Shown here: piece by piece, positions 34,241 to 44,088 of the stretch | Layout of the letters: each line of letters opens with the position of its first letter | How positions within the stretch are numbered: position 1 is the first letter of the stretch | Origin: Desulfosporosinus acididurans | Lineage (GTDB): Bacteria; Bacillota; Desulfitobacteriia; Desulfitobacteriales; Desulfitobacteriaceae | Direction of reading: 5' to 3' | Assembly: GCF_001029285.1 (NCBI RefSeq) | Contig: NZ_LDZY01000010.1 | Coordinates: forward strand, 62,001 to 126,000 | DNA: 64,000 nt | Notes under the pieces: model-generated | Told to the model about the DNA's origin: nothing | The model's input: only the letters and a program-made list of their open reading frames with translations | The model's database searches: none | Translations under genes and position numbers: made by a program

Positions 34241-35962
34241 TTATGCCGTTACATTAATTTGATTGCTTCCATCTTCTTCAAAGACAGAAATTTTATGGGC
34301 TGGTATAATATCTTCGTCCTCAGCAACGTTTATTTTGGGTTGACGAGTTTGGGAGGACTCGTTACCATGAGAGTTCCGTTGGTCTTTACCGCCCATGCCC
34401 ATTTGCAGCATGCCGCAGTTTATTCCTTGATTCTCCAGAGCTTGACGCAGATCCGGCAACTGATTTTGCAGCAGCTGGCCTGTTGCGGCTTGAGAAGCCT
34501 GAACTTGAAGGTGAACCTGCCCATTTTCCCAGCGCAGATCAATTTGAATCTTGCCCAAATCTGCCGGCTGAAGCTGAATGTCCAACTGTTTCAAAACCTG
34601 CGGCTTGTTCATAAGCTGCTCACTAACTGCCGCAGAAATTTGTTGATAGACCGGTATAGCGGTTGTCTTGCCGTCTGTAACGTTAGCTGCTGTAATATTA
34701 TTGGTTAGCCCTATATTCAAAAGAGGATTTTGATCTTGATTTTGCATAGCTTTTACTTCTGAAGGTTCATTGGATTTCGTGCCCGTTTCATTAATCAGTT
34801 CTTTGTTTAGAATTCCTTTAACCTTCGTCAACAAGGCTGCATCTTTGGAGCTTTCGCCTCCATTACCGGCAAGCGAATTCAAAAAGGTTTGTAAGAAAGA
34901 CTTTGCGCTCGAAACAAAGCTGTTCTTGTCAAACCCAGCGACCAAACCTTCAGTCTTAGACGACAAAACTGTATCTTCAGCACCCTTGTTTTCTTCGCTA
35001 AGCAAATTGCTTAGAGTCGTCAACAAAGAAGTTTTTGAGTCCTGAACCGATTTGTTCTCGTTAGACCCCGTGACCGAGCTATCGAGCTTGGCGTACAAAT
35101 CTGTATTTTGATTGCCTTTTTCTCCTTCATCCTGTAAGAAACCGAGAATACCTTGTAAAAAAGTATTCAAATCCAAAGTCGAGGCGTTATCCTTACCAAC
35201 CCCTATTGTCAGGCCGGCAGACGATTCTTGACTTACTTGTTGCCCATTTACATCCATAAGCCAGCCTTGGATGATTTTGGCTAAATCTTGGTTAGACTTA
35301 GCATCAACATTTTTCAGATCAATTCCTGAAATTGAGGCAGTACTTTTTCCTGAAATATCAGTAATTTTACCAGAAAGTTCTTTCAATAGATCTGCGATAA
35401 CCTGTTTATAATTATCCAATTCCGAAATTGCTGGGTTACCCCCCTGAGATTTCACCATTGTCGTCCCTAACTGGGAAGAAACCTCATCTGAAGACTGAGA
35501 GAGAAGATTCACCAGAGCTAACTCCTGGTTCTTACCGTCTAAGAGCGAACCCTTAGACATTGATGAGTTAACAGTCAATGAATTCCCTGCCTCCAGGCTT
35601 GCTTCGTTTCCGGAATTAGCCTCCTTGCCTGCCGGAAATTTGTTCTGCAGCCTCATCTGAGCAAGAAAAGACAACGCCAAATTAGCATACCCCATCACAC
35701 TTCCCTGTTCATTGGACGTGTTCTCTGAGATATGCTTGGAGTTTTGACTATTCTGCTTTTCCTGTGCATCGTGACTTGCTCCAGAACTCTGCCCTTTCGT
35801 ATCTGCGGCTGATTTGCTTTGAATCTGACCGTTAAGCATTTGTGCGAAAGCACTTGCAGCGTTGCCAGAACTGTCTGCCGCAGTTTTTCCCTTGGTGGTT
35901 GATGCATTTCCTGTCTTGCTGCCGCCCTTAGGAACTTCCGAAAGGACATCAATACTTGCCAT
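34241..35962 (-). CDS. fliK: Flagellar hook-length control protein FliK
   Basis: 573 residues from the ATG at 35,960-35,962, eleven bases after AGGAGG; two earlier in-frame starts are too close to or upstream of the site. The long N-terminal two thirds is Ser/Gln/Asn-rich and of low complexity. The C-terminal Flg_hook domain has QLDIQLQPADLGKIQIDLRW followed by QNQLPDLRQALENQGINCGM. FliK measures hook length and triggers the export switch in FlhB. It lies directly upstream of flgD. Confidence 0.88.
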   Translation of the reverse strand: MASIDVLSEVPKGGSKTGNASTTKGKTAADSSGNAASAFAQMLNGQIQSKSAADTKGQSSGASHDAQEKQNSQNSKHISENTSNEQGSVMGYANLALSFLAQMRLQNKFPAGKEANSGNEASLEAGNSLTVNSSMSKGSLLDGKNQELALVNLLSQSSDEVSSQLGTTMVKSQGGNPAISELDNYKQVIADLLKELSGKITDISGKSTASISGIDLKNVDAKSNQDLAKIIQGWLMDVNGQQVSQESSAGLTIGVGKDNASTLDLNTFLQGILGFLQDEGEKGNQNTDLYAKLDSSVTGSNENKSVQDSKTSLLTTLSNLLSEENKGAEDTVLSSKTEGLVAGFDKNSFVSSAKSFLQTFLNSLAGNGGESSKDAALLTKVKGILNKELINETGTKSNEPSEVKAMQNQDQNPLLNIGLTNNITAANVTDGKTTAIPVYQQISAAVSEQLMNKPQVLKQLDIQLQPADLGKIQIDLRWENGQVHLQVQASQAATGQLLQNQLPDLRQALENQGINCGMLQMGMGGKDQRNSHGNESSQTRQPKINVAEDEDIIPAHKISVFEEDGSNQINVTA

Positions 35963-36030
35963 GCCTGCCATCACCTCCTTCATAACTCTATTAGTTTTAT
36001 CGACAAAGTTCCCCTAAAACATTAGAACGT

Positions 36031-36783
36031 TTAGAACAAATTTTTCTTTTGACGGCTAAGTCTTCCCCGCAAGCGCATAATCGCTTGGGAATGGAGCTGG
36101 GATATTCTGGATTCTGATAATTTTAAGACAGCGGCAATTTCCTTTAGCGTAAGTTCTTCTTGATAATAAAGAGCAATGACTAACTTTTCTTTCTCCGGCA
36201 ATTTTTCCACAGCCAGAGCAAGGATCTTTTTTTGTTCTTCTTTTTCAATCGCCTGGTAGGCCTCTTGAGCGTCATCATCAATAAGTAAATTAAGGGGCGA
36301 GCCGCTGCTGTCACCTTCATTATCGACTGTCGTTTCATCAAAGGACGTCAAGGTCAGCACCTGAGCTTGTGCCAAAATCCCGTTGATTTCTTCAACCTTA
36401 ACGTTCAGCATTTCAGCAACTTCTTCAGAAGTAGCTGCACGCCCCAGCTGATATTCCAGCTCTGCAAAACCGTCTTGAACTCGTTTTACCTTTTGTCTGG
36501 CAGAATGAGGGACCCAATCCATCGTTCGTAATCCATCGATCATAGCTCCTCGAATCCGTATGGAAGCATAAGTTTCGAATTTAAACCCGCGAGCAGCTTC
36601 GAAACGATCAATGGCATCGAGCAGCCCGAAAACTCCATATCCTATGATATCATCTTCCTCAATATGGGGCGGGAGAGACATAGATAAACGTCCGGCAATA
36701 CGTTTGACTAAAGGTAAATACCGTTCAATATACTCTTGTTTCAATTGTCCCCGTGAAACGGATTCATAAGCATTTGGTATCAA
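36031..36783 (-). CDS. fliA: Flagellar sigma factor FliA (sigma-28/SigD)
   Basis: 250 residues from TTG behind GGGGAGGTGA. Region 2 reads EDDIIGYGVFGLLDAIDRFEAARGFKFETYASIRIRGAM with the typical FliA tail DGLRTMDWVPHSARQKVK. Region 4 has LTLKEIAAVLKLSESRISQLHSQA. It directs RNA polymerase to late flagellar and chemotaxis promoters. It lies between the cheC/cheD unit and fliK, as in Bacillus. No FlgM anti-sigma gene is in the window. Confidence 0.95.
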   Translation of the reverse strand: MIPNAYESVSRGQLKQEYIERYLPLVKRIAGRLSMSLPPHIEEDDIIGYGVFGLLDAIDRFEAARGFKFETYASIRIRGAMIDGLRTMDWVPHSARQKVKRVQDGFAELEYQLGRAATSEEVAEMLNVKVEEINGILAQAQVLTLTSFDETTVDNEGDSSGSPLNLLIDDDAQEAYQAIEKEEQKKILALAVEKLPEKEKLVIALYYQEELTLKEIAAVLKLSESRISQLHSQAIMRLRGRLSRQKKNLF

Positions 36784-36785
36784 GT

Positions 36786-37169
36786 CTACTCACCTCCCCA
36801 ACCCATTCGACGTATAATATCGGCTTGTTTCTTGCTGTCCGGTAAGCCTAAACTTAAATCTTTGTCTACCTGCCCGGGAACATCAGAACTTTGCATAAAT
36901 GAGGTAAGATCATCCTCTCCGACGGAAAAATCAACTAACCCTCCGCGTCCCGCTTCGTTCTTATCCGGTCCAGGCTGCGGCAAAGCAGTTTTCTCAAAGG
37001 CTCTTAAGGTTCCTATTAAGAGCAGAAACATTATTCCAAAGGAAACGCCCGCCCGCACAATGACATTAAATATCTCCACCCCATTGATCCAACTAAGTAA
37101 AGCAACAATCAGAGCAACTACAATAGAAATGCGCATCAACCAGACCGTGAAATTCGGGTTGCTTTTCAT
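36786..37169 (-). CDS. Small two-helix membrane protein in motility cluster, unknown function
   Basis: 127 residues. Two membrane helices are clear (WLMRISIVVALIVALLSWI and VSFGIMFLLLIGTLRAF). A soluble, acidic tail of about 65 residues follows (DKDLSLGLPDSKKQADIIRRMGWGGE at the end). It resembles the small membrane proteins found between cheD and fliA in related clostridia, but I cannot name a function. It overlaps nothing and sits six bases from cheD. Confidence 0.7.
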   Translation of the reverse strand: MKSNPNFTVWLMRISIVVALIVALLSWINGVEIFNVIVRAGVSFGIMFLLLIGTLRAFEKTALPQPGPDKNEAGRGGLVDFSVGEDDLTSFMQSSDVPGQVDKDLSLGLPDSKKQADIIRRMGWGGE

Positions 37170-37174
37170 GGTCG

Positions 37175-37657
37175 CTAAACCACCTTTTCCCCATGATTAA
37201 TGGTTCGAATGCGTAGTTCCCCTGTCGCCACATTAAAATGAATCGTTCTGCCAAAACTTCCGCCGACATCAGAAACCAACAGCGGAATTCTGTGTTTTTT
37301 CAGTTCTTGTTCTACTGCTTCAGCATTGCGGTCTCCGATCTTGAGAACAGGCGTTTTTCCCGGAAACGAAAACATCTGTGCACCGCCAGCGATTTTAGCT
37401 TTAAGACGAGATTGACTTGCTCCCATATCTAATATTTGCCTCAACATGAGCTCCAGAGCAGTGTCTGCGTACTTCATCGGGTTCCCGCCTTGACTTCCTA
37501 TTGAAGTAGGCAGCATAATATGGGCCATCCCACCCAATTTTAGAGCTGGGTCATAGACGCAAATTCCGATGCAAGACCCTAATCCGGCTGTCATTAATAG
37601 ATCCGGAGATTTCGCAGTTTTAAAATCAGCCATGCCGACAGTGATAATCCCACTCAT
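37175..37657 (-). CDS. cheD: Chemoreceptor glutamine deamidase CheD
   Basis: 160 residues of the CheD family. The catalytic cysteine is in GLGSCIGICVYDP and the histidine in LGGMAHIMLP, followed by LKAKIAGGAQMF. CheD deamidates receptor glutamines and, bound to CheC, takes part in adaptation. It overlaps cheC by four bases, so the two are made together. Confidence 0.93.
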   Translation of the reverse strand: MSGIITVGMADFKTAKSPDLLMTAGLGSCIGICVYDPALKLGGMAHIMLPTSIGSQGGNPMKYADTALELMLRQILDMGASQSRLKAKIAGGAQMFSFPGKTPVLKIGDRNAEAVEQELKKHRIPLLVSDVGGSFGRTIHFNVATGELRIRTINHGEKVV

Positions 37658-38250
37658 AATCCCATTGCCCCTAATAATTTTTCCAAAGAACCTTCATCAG
37701 GCAGAAAGATGAATTGTCCTTCAATTTTTGGCAATCCGGAAAGCTGCGTATCAATAAACAACACAGTATCGTCCAGCGTCCCTTCCTCGAGAAAAATTGC
37801 GTCTAAAAGTGCCCCTATCATATCTACGGACAGCGCCGGTACTGATGCTTGAAGAGGGATACCAGAAAACTCCGTTAAAGCAATCAGGAAAGAACTCACC
37901 AAGATGTTTCCAACCTCTTTCAAAGCCGACTGTGCCATCTCATCGCTGAAAAGATCCCTTTCTTCGCCGGTCCCGAAAAGAGCCTGAACGACAATTCCAG
38001 CACTTTCGACAGGGAAGAAAAAAACCGCTTTCCCGGGAGCATCCCCTTCAACTTTGACATAAATGACCGCCTGAGGTGTGTCCAATTGTCCCACGATCGC
38101 CGTAATCTGTTCAAAAGGAACTGCCCAAACTTCTGGTACAGACATATCAATCCGTCGTTGTAAGAGGGTGGATAAGGCCGTAGCAGCATGGCCGGAGCCA
38201 ATATTTCCGATTTCACGCAAGGCATCCAGTTGGCACTGTGTTACTTCCAT
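37654..38250 (-). CDS. cheC: CheY-P phosphatase CheC
   Basis: 198 residues with the two CheC/FliY phosphatase signatures: LREIGNIGSGHAATALSTLL near the N-terminus and ALKEVGNILVSSFLIALTEFSG near residue 110. Each has the E-x-x-N pair that attacks phospho-CheY. CheC pairs with CheD to control receptor adaptation. It is coupled to cheD by a four-base overlap. Confidence 0.93.
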   Translation of the reverse strand: MEVTQCQLDALREIGNIGSGHAATALSTLLQRRIDMSVPEVWAVPFEQITAIVGQLDTPQAVIYVKVEGDAPGKAVFFFPVESAGIVVQALFGTGEERDLFSDEMAQSALKEVGNILVSSFLIALTEFSGIPLQASVPALSVDMIGALLDAIFLEEGTLDDTVLFIDTQLSGLPKIEGQFIFLPDEGSLEKLLGAMGL

Positions 38251-38254
38251 AGTT

Positions 38255-38905
38255 CTATATCAACCCTTTCTTGCGCATTTCTCGTTGTCGTTCAAAAACA
38301 CAGCGAATGATATGGTCTCTTTCTCGTTCTGTAAGATCACTAAACTCGACAGTAACATCATAACGCTTCGTTTCTTCGATCTTCGCTGTCCGGCAAACAC
38401 GGCCTGAAGTCTGAATTTCTCCGTTAGGAATACCTAAAAGAACATAAAGCAGCGCTTTATTCTCCACCGATTCATTGGTAATAAAGCGTACACCCCCGCC
38501 GCTTAAGTCAACCATCGTACCTCTGAAAAGATCACTTAGCCCTTCATCAGTCACAGTTCTATAGGAAATAGAAAAGGAGGCAGGGACTCGAACAAAATTT
38601 CGGCGCTGAACTTTTTTAATGGCATCAGGAAATTTCAAGACGAAAAGCGGTATGGGAACAGCAATCCGTTGCATAATCTCCCCCTCAAACTCATAAGCCG
38701 ATAAATTATCCCAAAAAGTAATAATAACCTTCGTCCCTTCACGCAGGGGCACAACTTCGCCTTTTTCGTAAGGTGCGCCTACTGTGAGGATTTTTTCTCC
38801 TACTTCCTCAATGCGGGTTCGATATTTTCCACAATATTCTCCATCGAGCACGATAAGATCTATAGCAAGACCGTGTGAAAGCTTCTCACTATATGCCAAA
38901 ATCAT
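38255..38905 (-). CDS. PilZ-domain (YcgR-like) c-di-GMP receptor
   Basis: 216 residues with an N-terminal YcgR-type domain and a C-terminal PilZ domain. The c-di-GMP binding motif is RRNFVRVPAS at about 119, with the second element VDLSGGGVRF near 152. YcgR proteins slow the flagellar motor when c-di-GMP is high. Position inside the motility cluster between flhG and cheC agrees with this. The N-terminal YcgR-N domain reads VLDGEYCGKYRTRIEEVGEK. Confidence 0.9.
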   Translation of the reverse strand: MILAYSEKLSHGLAIDLIVLDGEYCGKYRTRIEEVGEKILTVGAPYEKGEVVPLREGTKVIITFWDNLSAYEFEGEIMQRIAVPIPLFVLKFPDAIKKVQRRNFVRVPASFSISYRTVTDEGLSDLFRGTMVDLSGGGVRFITNESVENKALLYVLLGIPNGEIQTSGRVCRTAKIEETKRYDVTVEFSDLTERERDHIIRCVFERQREMRKKGLI

Positions 38906-38932
38906 TCCCCCCTTTAACTTATTGACTTGGCC

Positions 38933-39799
38933 TTACGAATGGGAACGAAGCAATTTGCTCAAAAAGCCCTTGATTCCCTCAACTTGACGAGGCGGATGAT
39001 TGTTTGCCCCAACAATCGTGCTGGCAATCCACTGTATGCAGCGATAGGCTGAACTTTCAGGATAGCCGATTCCCAAAGGAACCTGCTGCATAACAGCACG
39101 GCCCATAAAAGGATCATCATAAACCCAGCCCCAGGAGTCAATCGATTCTTTTAGAAACCTGCTGGCTGCAGTTTCCAGGCGCGTAAAGGTCGCCTGTGCT
39201 TCACCTTCTGTTCGTACCCTGTTGGCAACAACATGCGTTGGTACCTTTATCGCTTCTTTATTCAAGGTTTTAAGTACACCATAAGCATCAATCAAAGCCG
39301 TGGGTTCCGGCGTTGTCAGGAGTATAATCTCGTCAGCTCCCCGCAGAAAGTTGGTTACTGTGTGCCCAATCCCTGCTCCCGTATCAATTAGCAGCACATC
39401 AGCTAACCCCTCCAGACGTCCAAGATTCGTTAGTACATTAGCAATCTTGTCCCTTTCCATGTTGGCAAGATCTTGAACTCCGGCACCACCCGGAATGATC
39501 ATAATCCCCTGAGGACCAGTAAGGAGAATCTGCTCAATGGATTTTTCTCCGGCCAATAAATGTTCAATAGTATACTTAGCGGTAAGGCCAAACGAAATAT
39601 CAACATTAGCAAGGCCTAAATCTCCGTCAAGAATAATGACGCGTTTTCCGTATCCAGCTAAGGCCAAGGCAATGTTAACCGTGAAATTAGTTTTCCCTGC
39701 CCCCCCTTTGCCGCTGGTCACAGCAAGAACTCTCATTTTCGTTTGTTCGTGTTTTTCATTCGAGACTAACTTACGCAAGGCGCTAGCTTGATCATTCAC
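38933..39799 (-). CDS. flhG: Flagellar number regulator FlhG (MinD-like ATPase)
   Basis: 288 residues from GTG at 39,797-39,799, which overlaps the flhF stop and follows GAGAGGGG; a longer upstream frame lacks support. The deviant Walker A SGKGGAGKTNFT is at about 29-40. LDGDLGLANVDISFGL and DVLLIDTGAGIGHTV follow. FlhG is a membrane-associated MinD-type ATPase that limits flagellar number and works on FlhF and FliM/FliY. The overlap with flhF suggests coupled translation. Confidence 0.92.
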   Translation of the reverse strand: MNDQASALRKLVSNEKHEQTKMRVLAVTSGKGGAGKTNFTVNIALALAGYGKRVIILDGDLGLANVDISFGLTAKYTIEHLLAGEKSIEQILLTGPQGIMIIPGGAGVQDLANMERDKIANVLTNLGRLEGLADVLLIDTGAGIGHTVTNFLRGADEIILLTTPEPTALIDAYGVLKTLNKEAIKVPTHVVANRVRTEGEAQATFTRLETAASRFLKESIDSWGWVYDDPFMGRAVMQQVPLGIGYPESSAYRCIQWIASTIVGANNHPPRQVEGIKGFLSKLLRSHS

Positions 39800-40946
39800 T
39801 GCGCTTCCCCTCTCCAAACACAAAGCGTACCAACCGATTTGAGTTAGCAGCAACAATATCATCCGGGACATTTTGACCGTTTGTTAAATAGGCTGTCGGG
39901 AGTTTTGCCTGATCCAAGAAATTCAAGATCATCCCAGGGCTCTCAGTCTCATCGAGCTTTGTAAAGATAAAATGTGTCGACAAGTCTTTAAAACGTTGAT
40001 AGATCTTTAACTGATCCGCAAGCTGTGTCGTCGCACTCATAACAAGCATTGTGTAATCAGGGTTTGCCTTTTTCAAAAATGCCCTTAATTCCGACATATG
40101 CAAATCATGGTGGGGGCTTCGGCCTGCAGTGTCTATAAAAATCAAATCTTTATCCTGATGACGGCTCATGGCCGCCTGAAGTTCGGAGGGTGTCATTACG
40201 ACATCTACGGGCACTCCTATAATCTCGCCAAAAGTTTTGATTTGCTCAACGGCAGCGACACGATACGTATCTGCCGTTATCAAGGCTACGTTTCGCTTAT
40301 CAACAATACTAAAACCGGCCGCCAGTTTACCAATCGTTGTCGTTTTGCCAACACCTGTCGGACCAATGAGAGCAATGACCTTCGGCTTCTCTCTATCTGT
40401 CTGGATCGGACCCGTTGCTCCGCAGATTTGTATCATTTCTGCTCCAATCTGCGCATAAACTTGGTTGTCGTCCTCCCACTTATCTTCCGGCAGAATTTGT
40501 TGTACATGCCCGATTAGGCACTTAATCAAAGGTTCACTAACTCCTCGGTTTTGGAGACGATCTGCCCATTTTTGCAGAACTGAGGGCCAGACCTTTTTTT
40601 CACTTCCTAGGATCTCGATGTTCTGATTTAATTTTTTCAACAATAAATGCATAGACTTTAGATCATTTTGAAAAATTTCCTGTTGGACTGGAGGATCTAA
40701 AACGGGAGGAACTTTGCTTGCTCTTTCCTCGTCGCGCTTAAATTCATATCTCGGAGTGTTAAGGCCAAGTGCCGGTTTTTCCTCGATAGCCGCCGTAATT
40801 TCAACCTTCATCGTGCCAAAAAGACCGAGAAAGCCTCCTTCGCGAAATTCACGTGTCTGAAGAATAACGGCTTCTGATCCAAGTTCTCTTTTAACTTTCC
40901 CCATCGTTTCGGCAACGTTATCACCTACAAACCGCCTAACTCGCAC
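39792..40946 (-). CDS. flhF: Flagellar placement GTPase FlhF
   Basis: 384 residues from GTG. A short N-terminal basic region precedes a proline-rich linker (KVPPVLDPPVQQ) and the SRP-type NG domain. P-loop GPTGVGKTTT is at 195-204, with ITADTYRVAAVEQIKT, FIDTAGRSPHHDLHM and FTKLDETESPG following. FlhF is an SRP-like GTPase that sets flagellar position. It overlaps flhA by 11 bases and flhG by 8. Confidence 0.95.
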   Translation of the reverse strand: MRVRRFVGDNVAETMGKVKRELGSEAVILQTREFREGGFLGLFGTMKVEITAAIEEKPALGLNTPRYEFKRDEERASKVPPVLDPPVQQEIFQNDLKSMHLLLKKLNQNIEILGSEKKVWPSVLQKWADRLQNRGVSEPLIKCLIGHVQQILPEDKWEDDNQVYAQIGAEMIQICGATGPIQTDREKPKVIALIGPTGVGKTTTIGKLAAGFSIVDKRNVALITADTYRVAAVEQIKTFGEIIGVPVDVVMTPSELQAAMSRHQDKDLIFIDTAGRSPHHDLHMSELRAFLKKANPDYTMLVMSATTQLADQLKIYQRFKDLSTHFIFTKLDETESPGMILNFLDQAKLPTAYLTNGQNVPDDIVAANSNRLVRFVFGEGKRSE

Positions 40947-43005
40947 GATCCATCCCCACCATTCCTATTGCTTGAACTTGTATACCTTGGACCAATTCGT
41001 TATATGAAAGCACGATGAGATGTGGAAGCTGCCGCTCAGTAACTCGTTTGATGTTAATTCTGACGAGCGGAGCACAAACCAGCACGGGTGAAAGCCCTTT
41101 AAGCATAAATTTTTCCACCTCTCGCGAAAGATTTTGGACAAAGACTTGTAATAGCTTCGGATCTAAGGCTAAGAAAGAGCCGTAATCAGATGGCTGAATA
41201 CTGTCGAGAATTTGCTGCTCACTTTTCGGATCCAGCGTAAGGACAGACAACGTTTTATCCTTGCCGACTAGGGGCTGCGTAATCTGACGCGCTAATCCCT
41301 GTCTGACATGTTCTGTCAGGCGGTCAATATCTTTCGTGGTTTGAGCTTGATCGGCTAAGGTTTCTAAGATCGATACCATATCTCGGATGGAGACTCTTTC
41401 TCGCAGCAAGTTCGCTAAGACTTTCTGAACTTGTCCCAGACTGAGTATGTCTGGAATGAGCTCTTCGACCACGGCAGGAGCTTGTTCCTTGGCATGATCG
41501 ATAAGCGTTTTTACATCTTGGCGATTAAGAATCTCCCAGGCATTCGTCTTAATGACTTCCGTAAGATGGGTGGCTAAAACTGTCGGAGCATCTACAACCA
41601 TCCAGCCCTTAAGCTCTGCTTGTTCGCGGTACATAGCATTGATCCATTTCGCTTCAAGTCCAAAGGCCGGATCTCTGGTCGGTGTTCCCGGAATAGCATC
41701 GTCATCCATGCCGCTGCTCATGGCCATATAATGATCAGCCTGGATCTCACCGGCAGCAATTTCCGCTCCCCTAATCTTAATGAGATATTGATTAGGCTGT
41801 AAGTTCATATTGTCGCGAACCCGAATCACCGGAACGATAAACCCAAGCTCACTGGCTATTTGCCGGCGAATGAGCACGATTCTGTCCAGCAAATCCCCGC
41901 CTCTCTGAACATCAACTAAGGCTACCAGGGCATAGCCAAGTTCCAGTTCCATATGGTCAACATGCAAAAGGTTCAAGACATTTTCCGGTTTTTTGCTCTC
42001 AGCAATCTCCGATTCCCGAGCGGCAACAGTTTCCTTAACAACAGAAACCTTGGATTTTTTTCGGATTGCCAAACCGGCAAAAATTAAAAATGCTGCTACT
42101 ATAAACATAGGGGTCGGCGGTAAACCTAAGAGAGCTAAAGTTATTAAAACTCCGGCCGTAATAAAAAGCGTCGTAGGATTTTGGAACAACTGTTTGCTCA
42201 AATCCTGCCCTAAACTGTTGTCTGAGGCTGCCCGAGTCACTACAAGGCCTGTCGCTGTAGAGATTAACAGCGCCGGTATCTGGGAAACCAAGCCGTCGCC
42301 GATGGTTAGAATCGTATATTTGTTCAGAGCATCAAGCAAAGGCAGGCCTTGCATGGCCACACCAATAATAAAACCTCCCAGGATATTAACAACCATAATA
42401 ATAATAGCTGCGATAGCGTCCCCTTTAATAAACTTTGTGGAACCATCCATAGCTCCATAAAAGTCAGCTTCCCGCTGTATACCTTTCCGCCTTTCACGAG
42501 CCTGCAGTTCGTTAATCATCCCGGCATTAAGGTCAGCATCAATGGACATCTGCTTTCCGGGCATAGCATCCAAGGTAAAACGAGCAGCCACTTCTGAAAC
42601 ACGTTCAGCCCCTTTGGTGATAACTATAAATTGCACAATCACCAGGATAAAGAAGACGACAAAACCGACAACTGCGTTGCCGCGAATGACGAATTGCCCA
42701 AACTGCTGGATGACTTGTCCGGCATAACCGTCGAGAAGGACAAGGCGTGTTGTCGAGATATTTAAGGACAGCCGAAACAAGGTCATAGTCAATAAAAGGG
42801 AAGGGAGAGCCGAGAACTCTAAAGGCTCCTTGGCAAAAAAGGCAATCATTAAAGTTAAGACTGATCCCGTAATATTAAGAGTTATTAACAGATCCAATAA
42901 GGCTGCCGGCAGAGGGATAACCATCATGACCACGATGCCTACCATCCCGATTGCTGCTATAACGTCTGTATTATTTAATAACCGGCGTTTCATCGATACG
43001 GCCAA
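40936..43005 (-). CDS. flhA: Flagellar export gate protein FlhA
   Basis: 689 residues from TTG behind AAAGGAGG. The first 330 residues hold eight membrane helices with the FHIPEP-type region (GNAVVGFVVFFILVIVQFIVITKGAERVSEVAARF and DAMPGKQMSIDADL). The rest is the cytosolic FlhA-C ring that docks chaperone-substrate complexes. It is the largest part of the type III export gate. An alternative ATG four codons in lies farther from the site. Confidence 0.97.
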   Translation of the reverse strand: MAVSMKRRLLNNTDVIAAIGMVGIVVMMVIPLPAALLDLLITLNITGSVLTLMIAFFAKEPLEFSALPSLLLTMTLFRLSLNISTTRLVLLDGYAGQVIQQFGQFVIRGNAVVGFVVFFILVIVQFIVITKGAERVSEVAARFTLDAMPGKQMSIDADLNAGMINELQARERRKGIQREADFYGAMDGSTKFIKGDAIAAIIIMVVNILGGFIIGVAMQGLPLLDALNKYTILTIGDGLVSQIPALLISTATGLVVTRAASDNSLGQDLSKQLFQNPTTLFITAGVLITLALLGLPPTPMFIVAAFLIFAGLAIRKKSKVSVVKETVAARESEIAESKKPENVLNLLHVDHMELELGYALVALVDVQRGGDLLDRIVLIRRQIASELGFIVPVIRVRDNMNLQPNQYLIKIRGAEIAAGEIQADHYMAMSSGMDDDAIPGTPTRDPAFGLEAKWINAMYREQAELKGWMVVDAPTVLATHLTEVIKTNAWEILNRQDVKTLIDHAKEQAPAVVEELIPDILSLGQVQKVLANLLRERVSIRDMVSILETLADQAQTTKDIDRLTEHVRQGLARQITQPLVGKDKTLSVLTLDPKSEQQILDSIQPSDYGSFLALDPKLLQVFVQNLSREVEKFMLKGLSPVLVCAPLVRINIKRVTERQLPHLIVLSYNELVQGIQVQAIGMVGMDRAS

Positions 43006-43029
43006 ATAAGGTTCCTCCTTTAGTCATCC

Positions 43030-44088
43030 TCATGCTCGTTTCCTTTTCTTCAAACGATAAACAAAAGCCAGGACTTCGGCAACAGCCTTGTAAAGTTCTT
43101 CCGGAATTCCCTGACCAATCTCTACTTGAGCGTAGAGAGCCCGAGCCAGGGGCCTATTTTCCATGATTACAAGTCCATATTCTTTAGCCAATTCCCGCAT
43201 CCGCAAGGCGATTTCATCTTGCCCTTTGGCAACAACGTAGGGCGCGCTTTGCACTTTCAAATCATAGCGAAGAGCAACTGCATAATGTGTTGGGTTGGTG
43301 ACGACGACATCAGCCTTTTTCATATCCTGCATCATCCGGCTCAAAGCTAAAGCACGCTGTTTTCGCTTGATTTCCCTCTTGATCTCTGGATTACCCTCAG
43401 TTTGCTTAAATTCTTGTTTCAATTCTTCATGAGACATACGTAATTGTTTTTCATGATCCCAGCGCTGATAAAAATAGTCCAAAATCGCCAAGCCGAAAAA
43501 GGAAATTGAGATTTTCCAGCCCAGTTCCAGCACAGCCTGACCTAAAAAAACCGCCCCCTGCCCCAGGTCCAGTTGCTGAAGGGCAGGATAGATCTGAAGT
43601 CTGTCACGAACACTTGCATATAAGAAATAACCGATCAGAATCACTTTTGTCATTGATTTCGCTAATTCAACCCAAGCCTTGACGCCAAACATTCGTTTTG
43701 CGCCACCGATGGGACTTAAGCGGGAAATCTGCGGTTGCAAGGGTTCAAAGGTGAAAAGAATTCCAACTTGAAGATAATTGGCTGCTAAAGCAACAACTAA
43801 GGCAGCGGCTAAAATTGGCCCCACAATTTGAATCCCGATCCACAAAAGGTTAACCATAAGGCTGGCAACAGAACTCTCAGTCCATTCGAAAGAAAGGTTC
43901 AAAACATAGGGAAATAGTCCCGCCATACGCTCCAGCATAACCGGAAGCCAGAACTTGAGAACCGCCACAGCGGTTAAAAGCATAAAGGAAGAAATGATTT
44001 CCTGACTCTTAAAAATCTGACCTTTTTTACGCGCTTCACTGCGTCGTTTGGCTGTAGCCGGATGTTTTTTCTCACTCACTGCTTCCAC
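43030..44088 (-). CDS. flhB: Flagellar export switch protein FlhB
   Basis: 352 residues with four membrane helices in the first 210 and the C-terminal autocleavage site NPTH in VVTNPTHYAVALRYD. Cleavage between Asn and Pro allows the switch from hook to filament export. The GTG start overlaps the fliR end; a second GTG three codons in is possible. The N-terminus EKKHPATAKRRSEARKKGQ is the normal basic FlhB leader. Confidence 0.96.
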   Translation of the reverse strand: MEAVSEKKHPATAKRRSEARKKGQIFKSQEIISSFMLLTAVAVLKFWLPVMLERMAGLFPYVLNLSFEWTESSVASLMVNLLWIGIQIVGPILAAALVVALAANYLQVGILFTFEPLQPQISRLSPIGGAKRMFGVKAWVELAKSMTKVILIGYFLYASVRDRLQIYPALQQLDLGQGAVFLGQAVLELGWKISISFFGLAILDYFYQRWDHEKQLRMSHEELKQEFKQTEGNPEIKREIKRKQRALALSRMMQDMKKADVVVTNPTHYAVALRYDLKVQSAPYVVAKGQDEIALRMRELAKEYGLVIMENRPLARALYAQVEIGQGIPEELYKAVAEVLAFVYRLKKRKRA

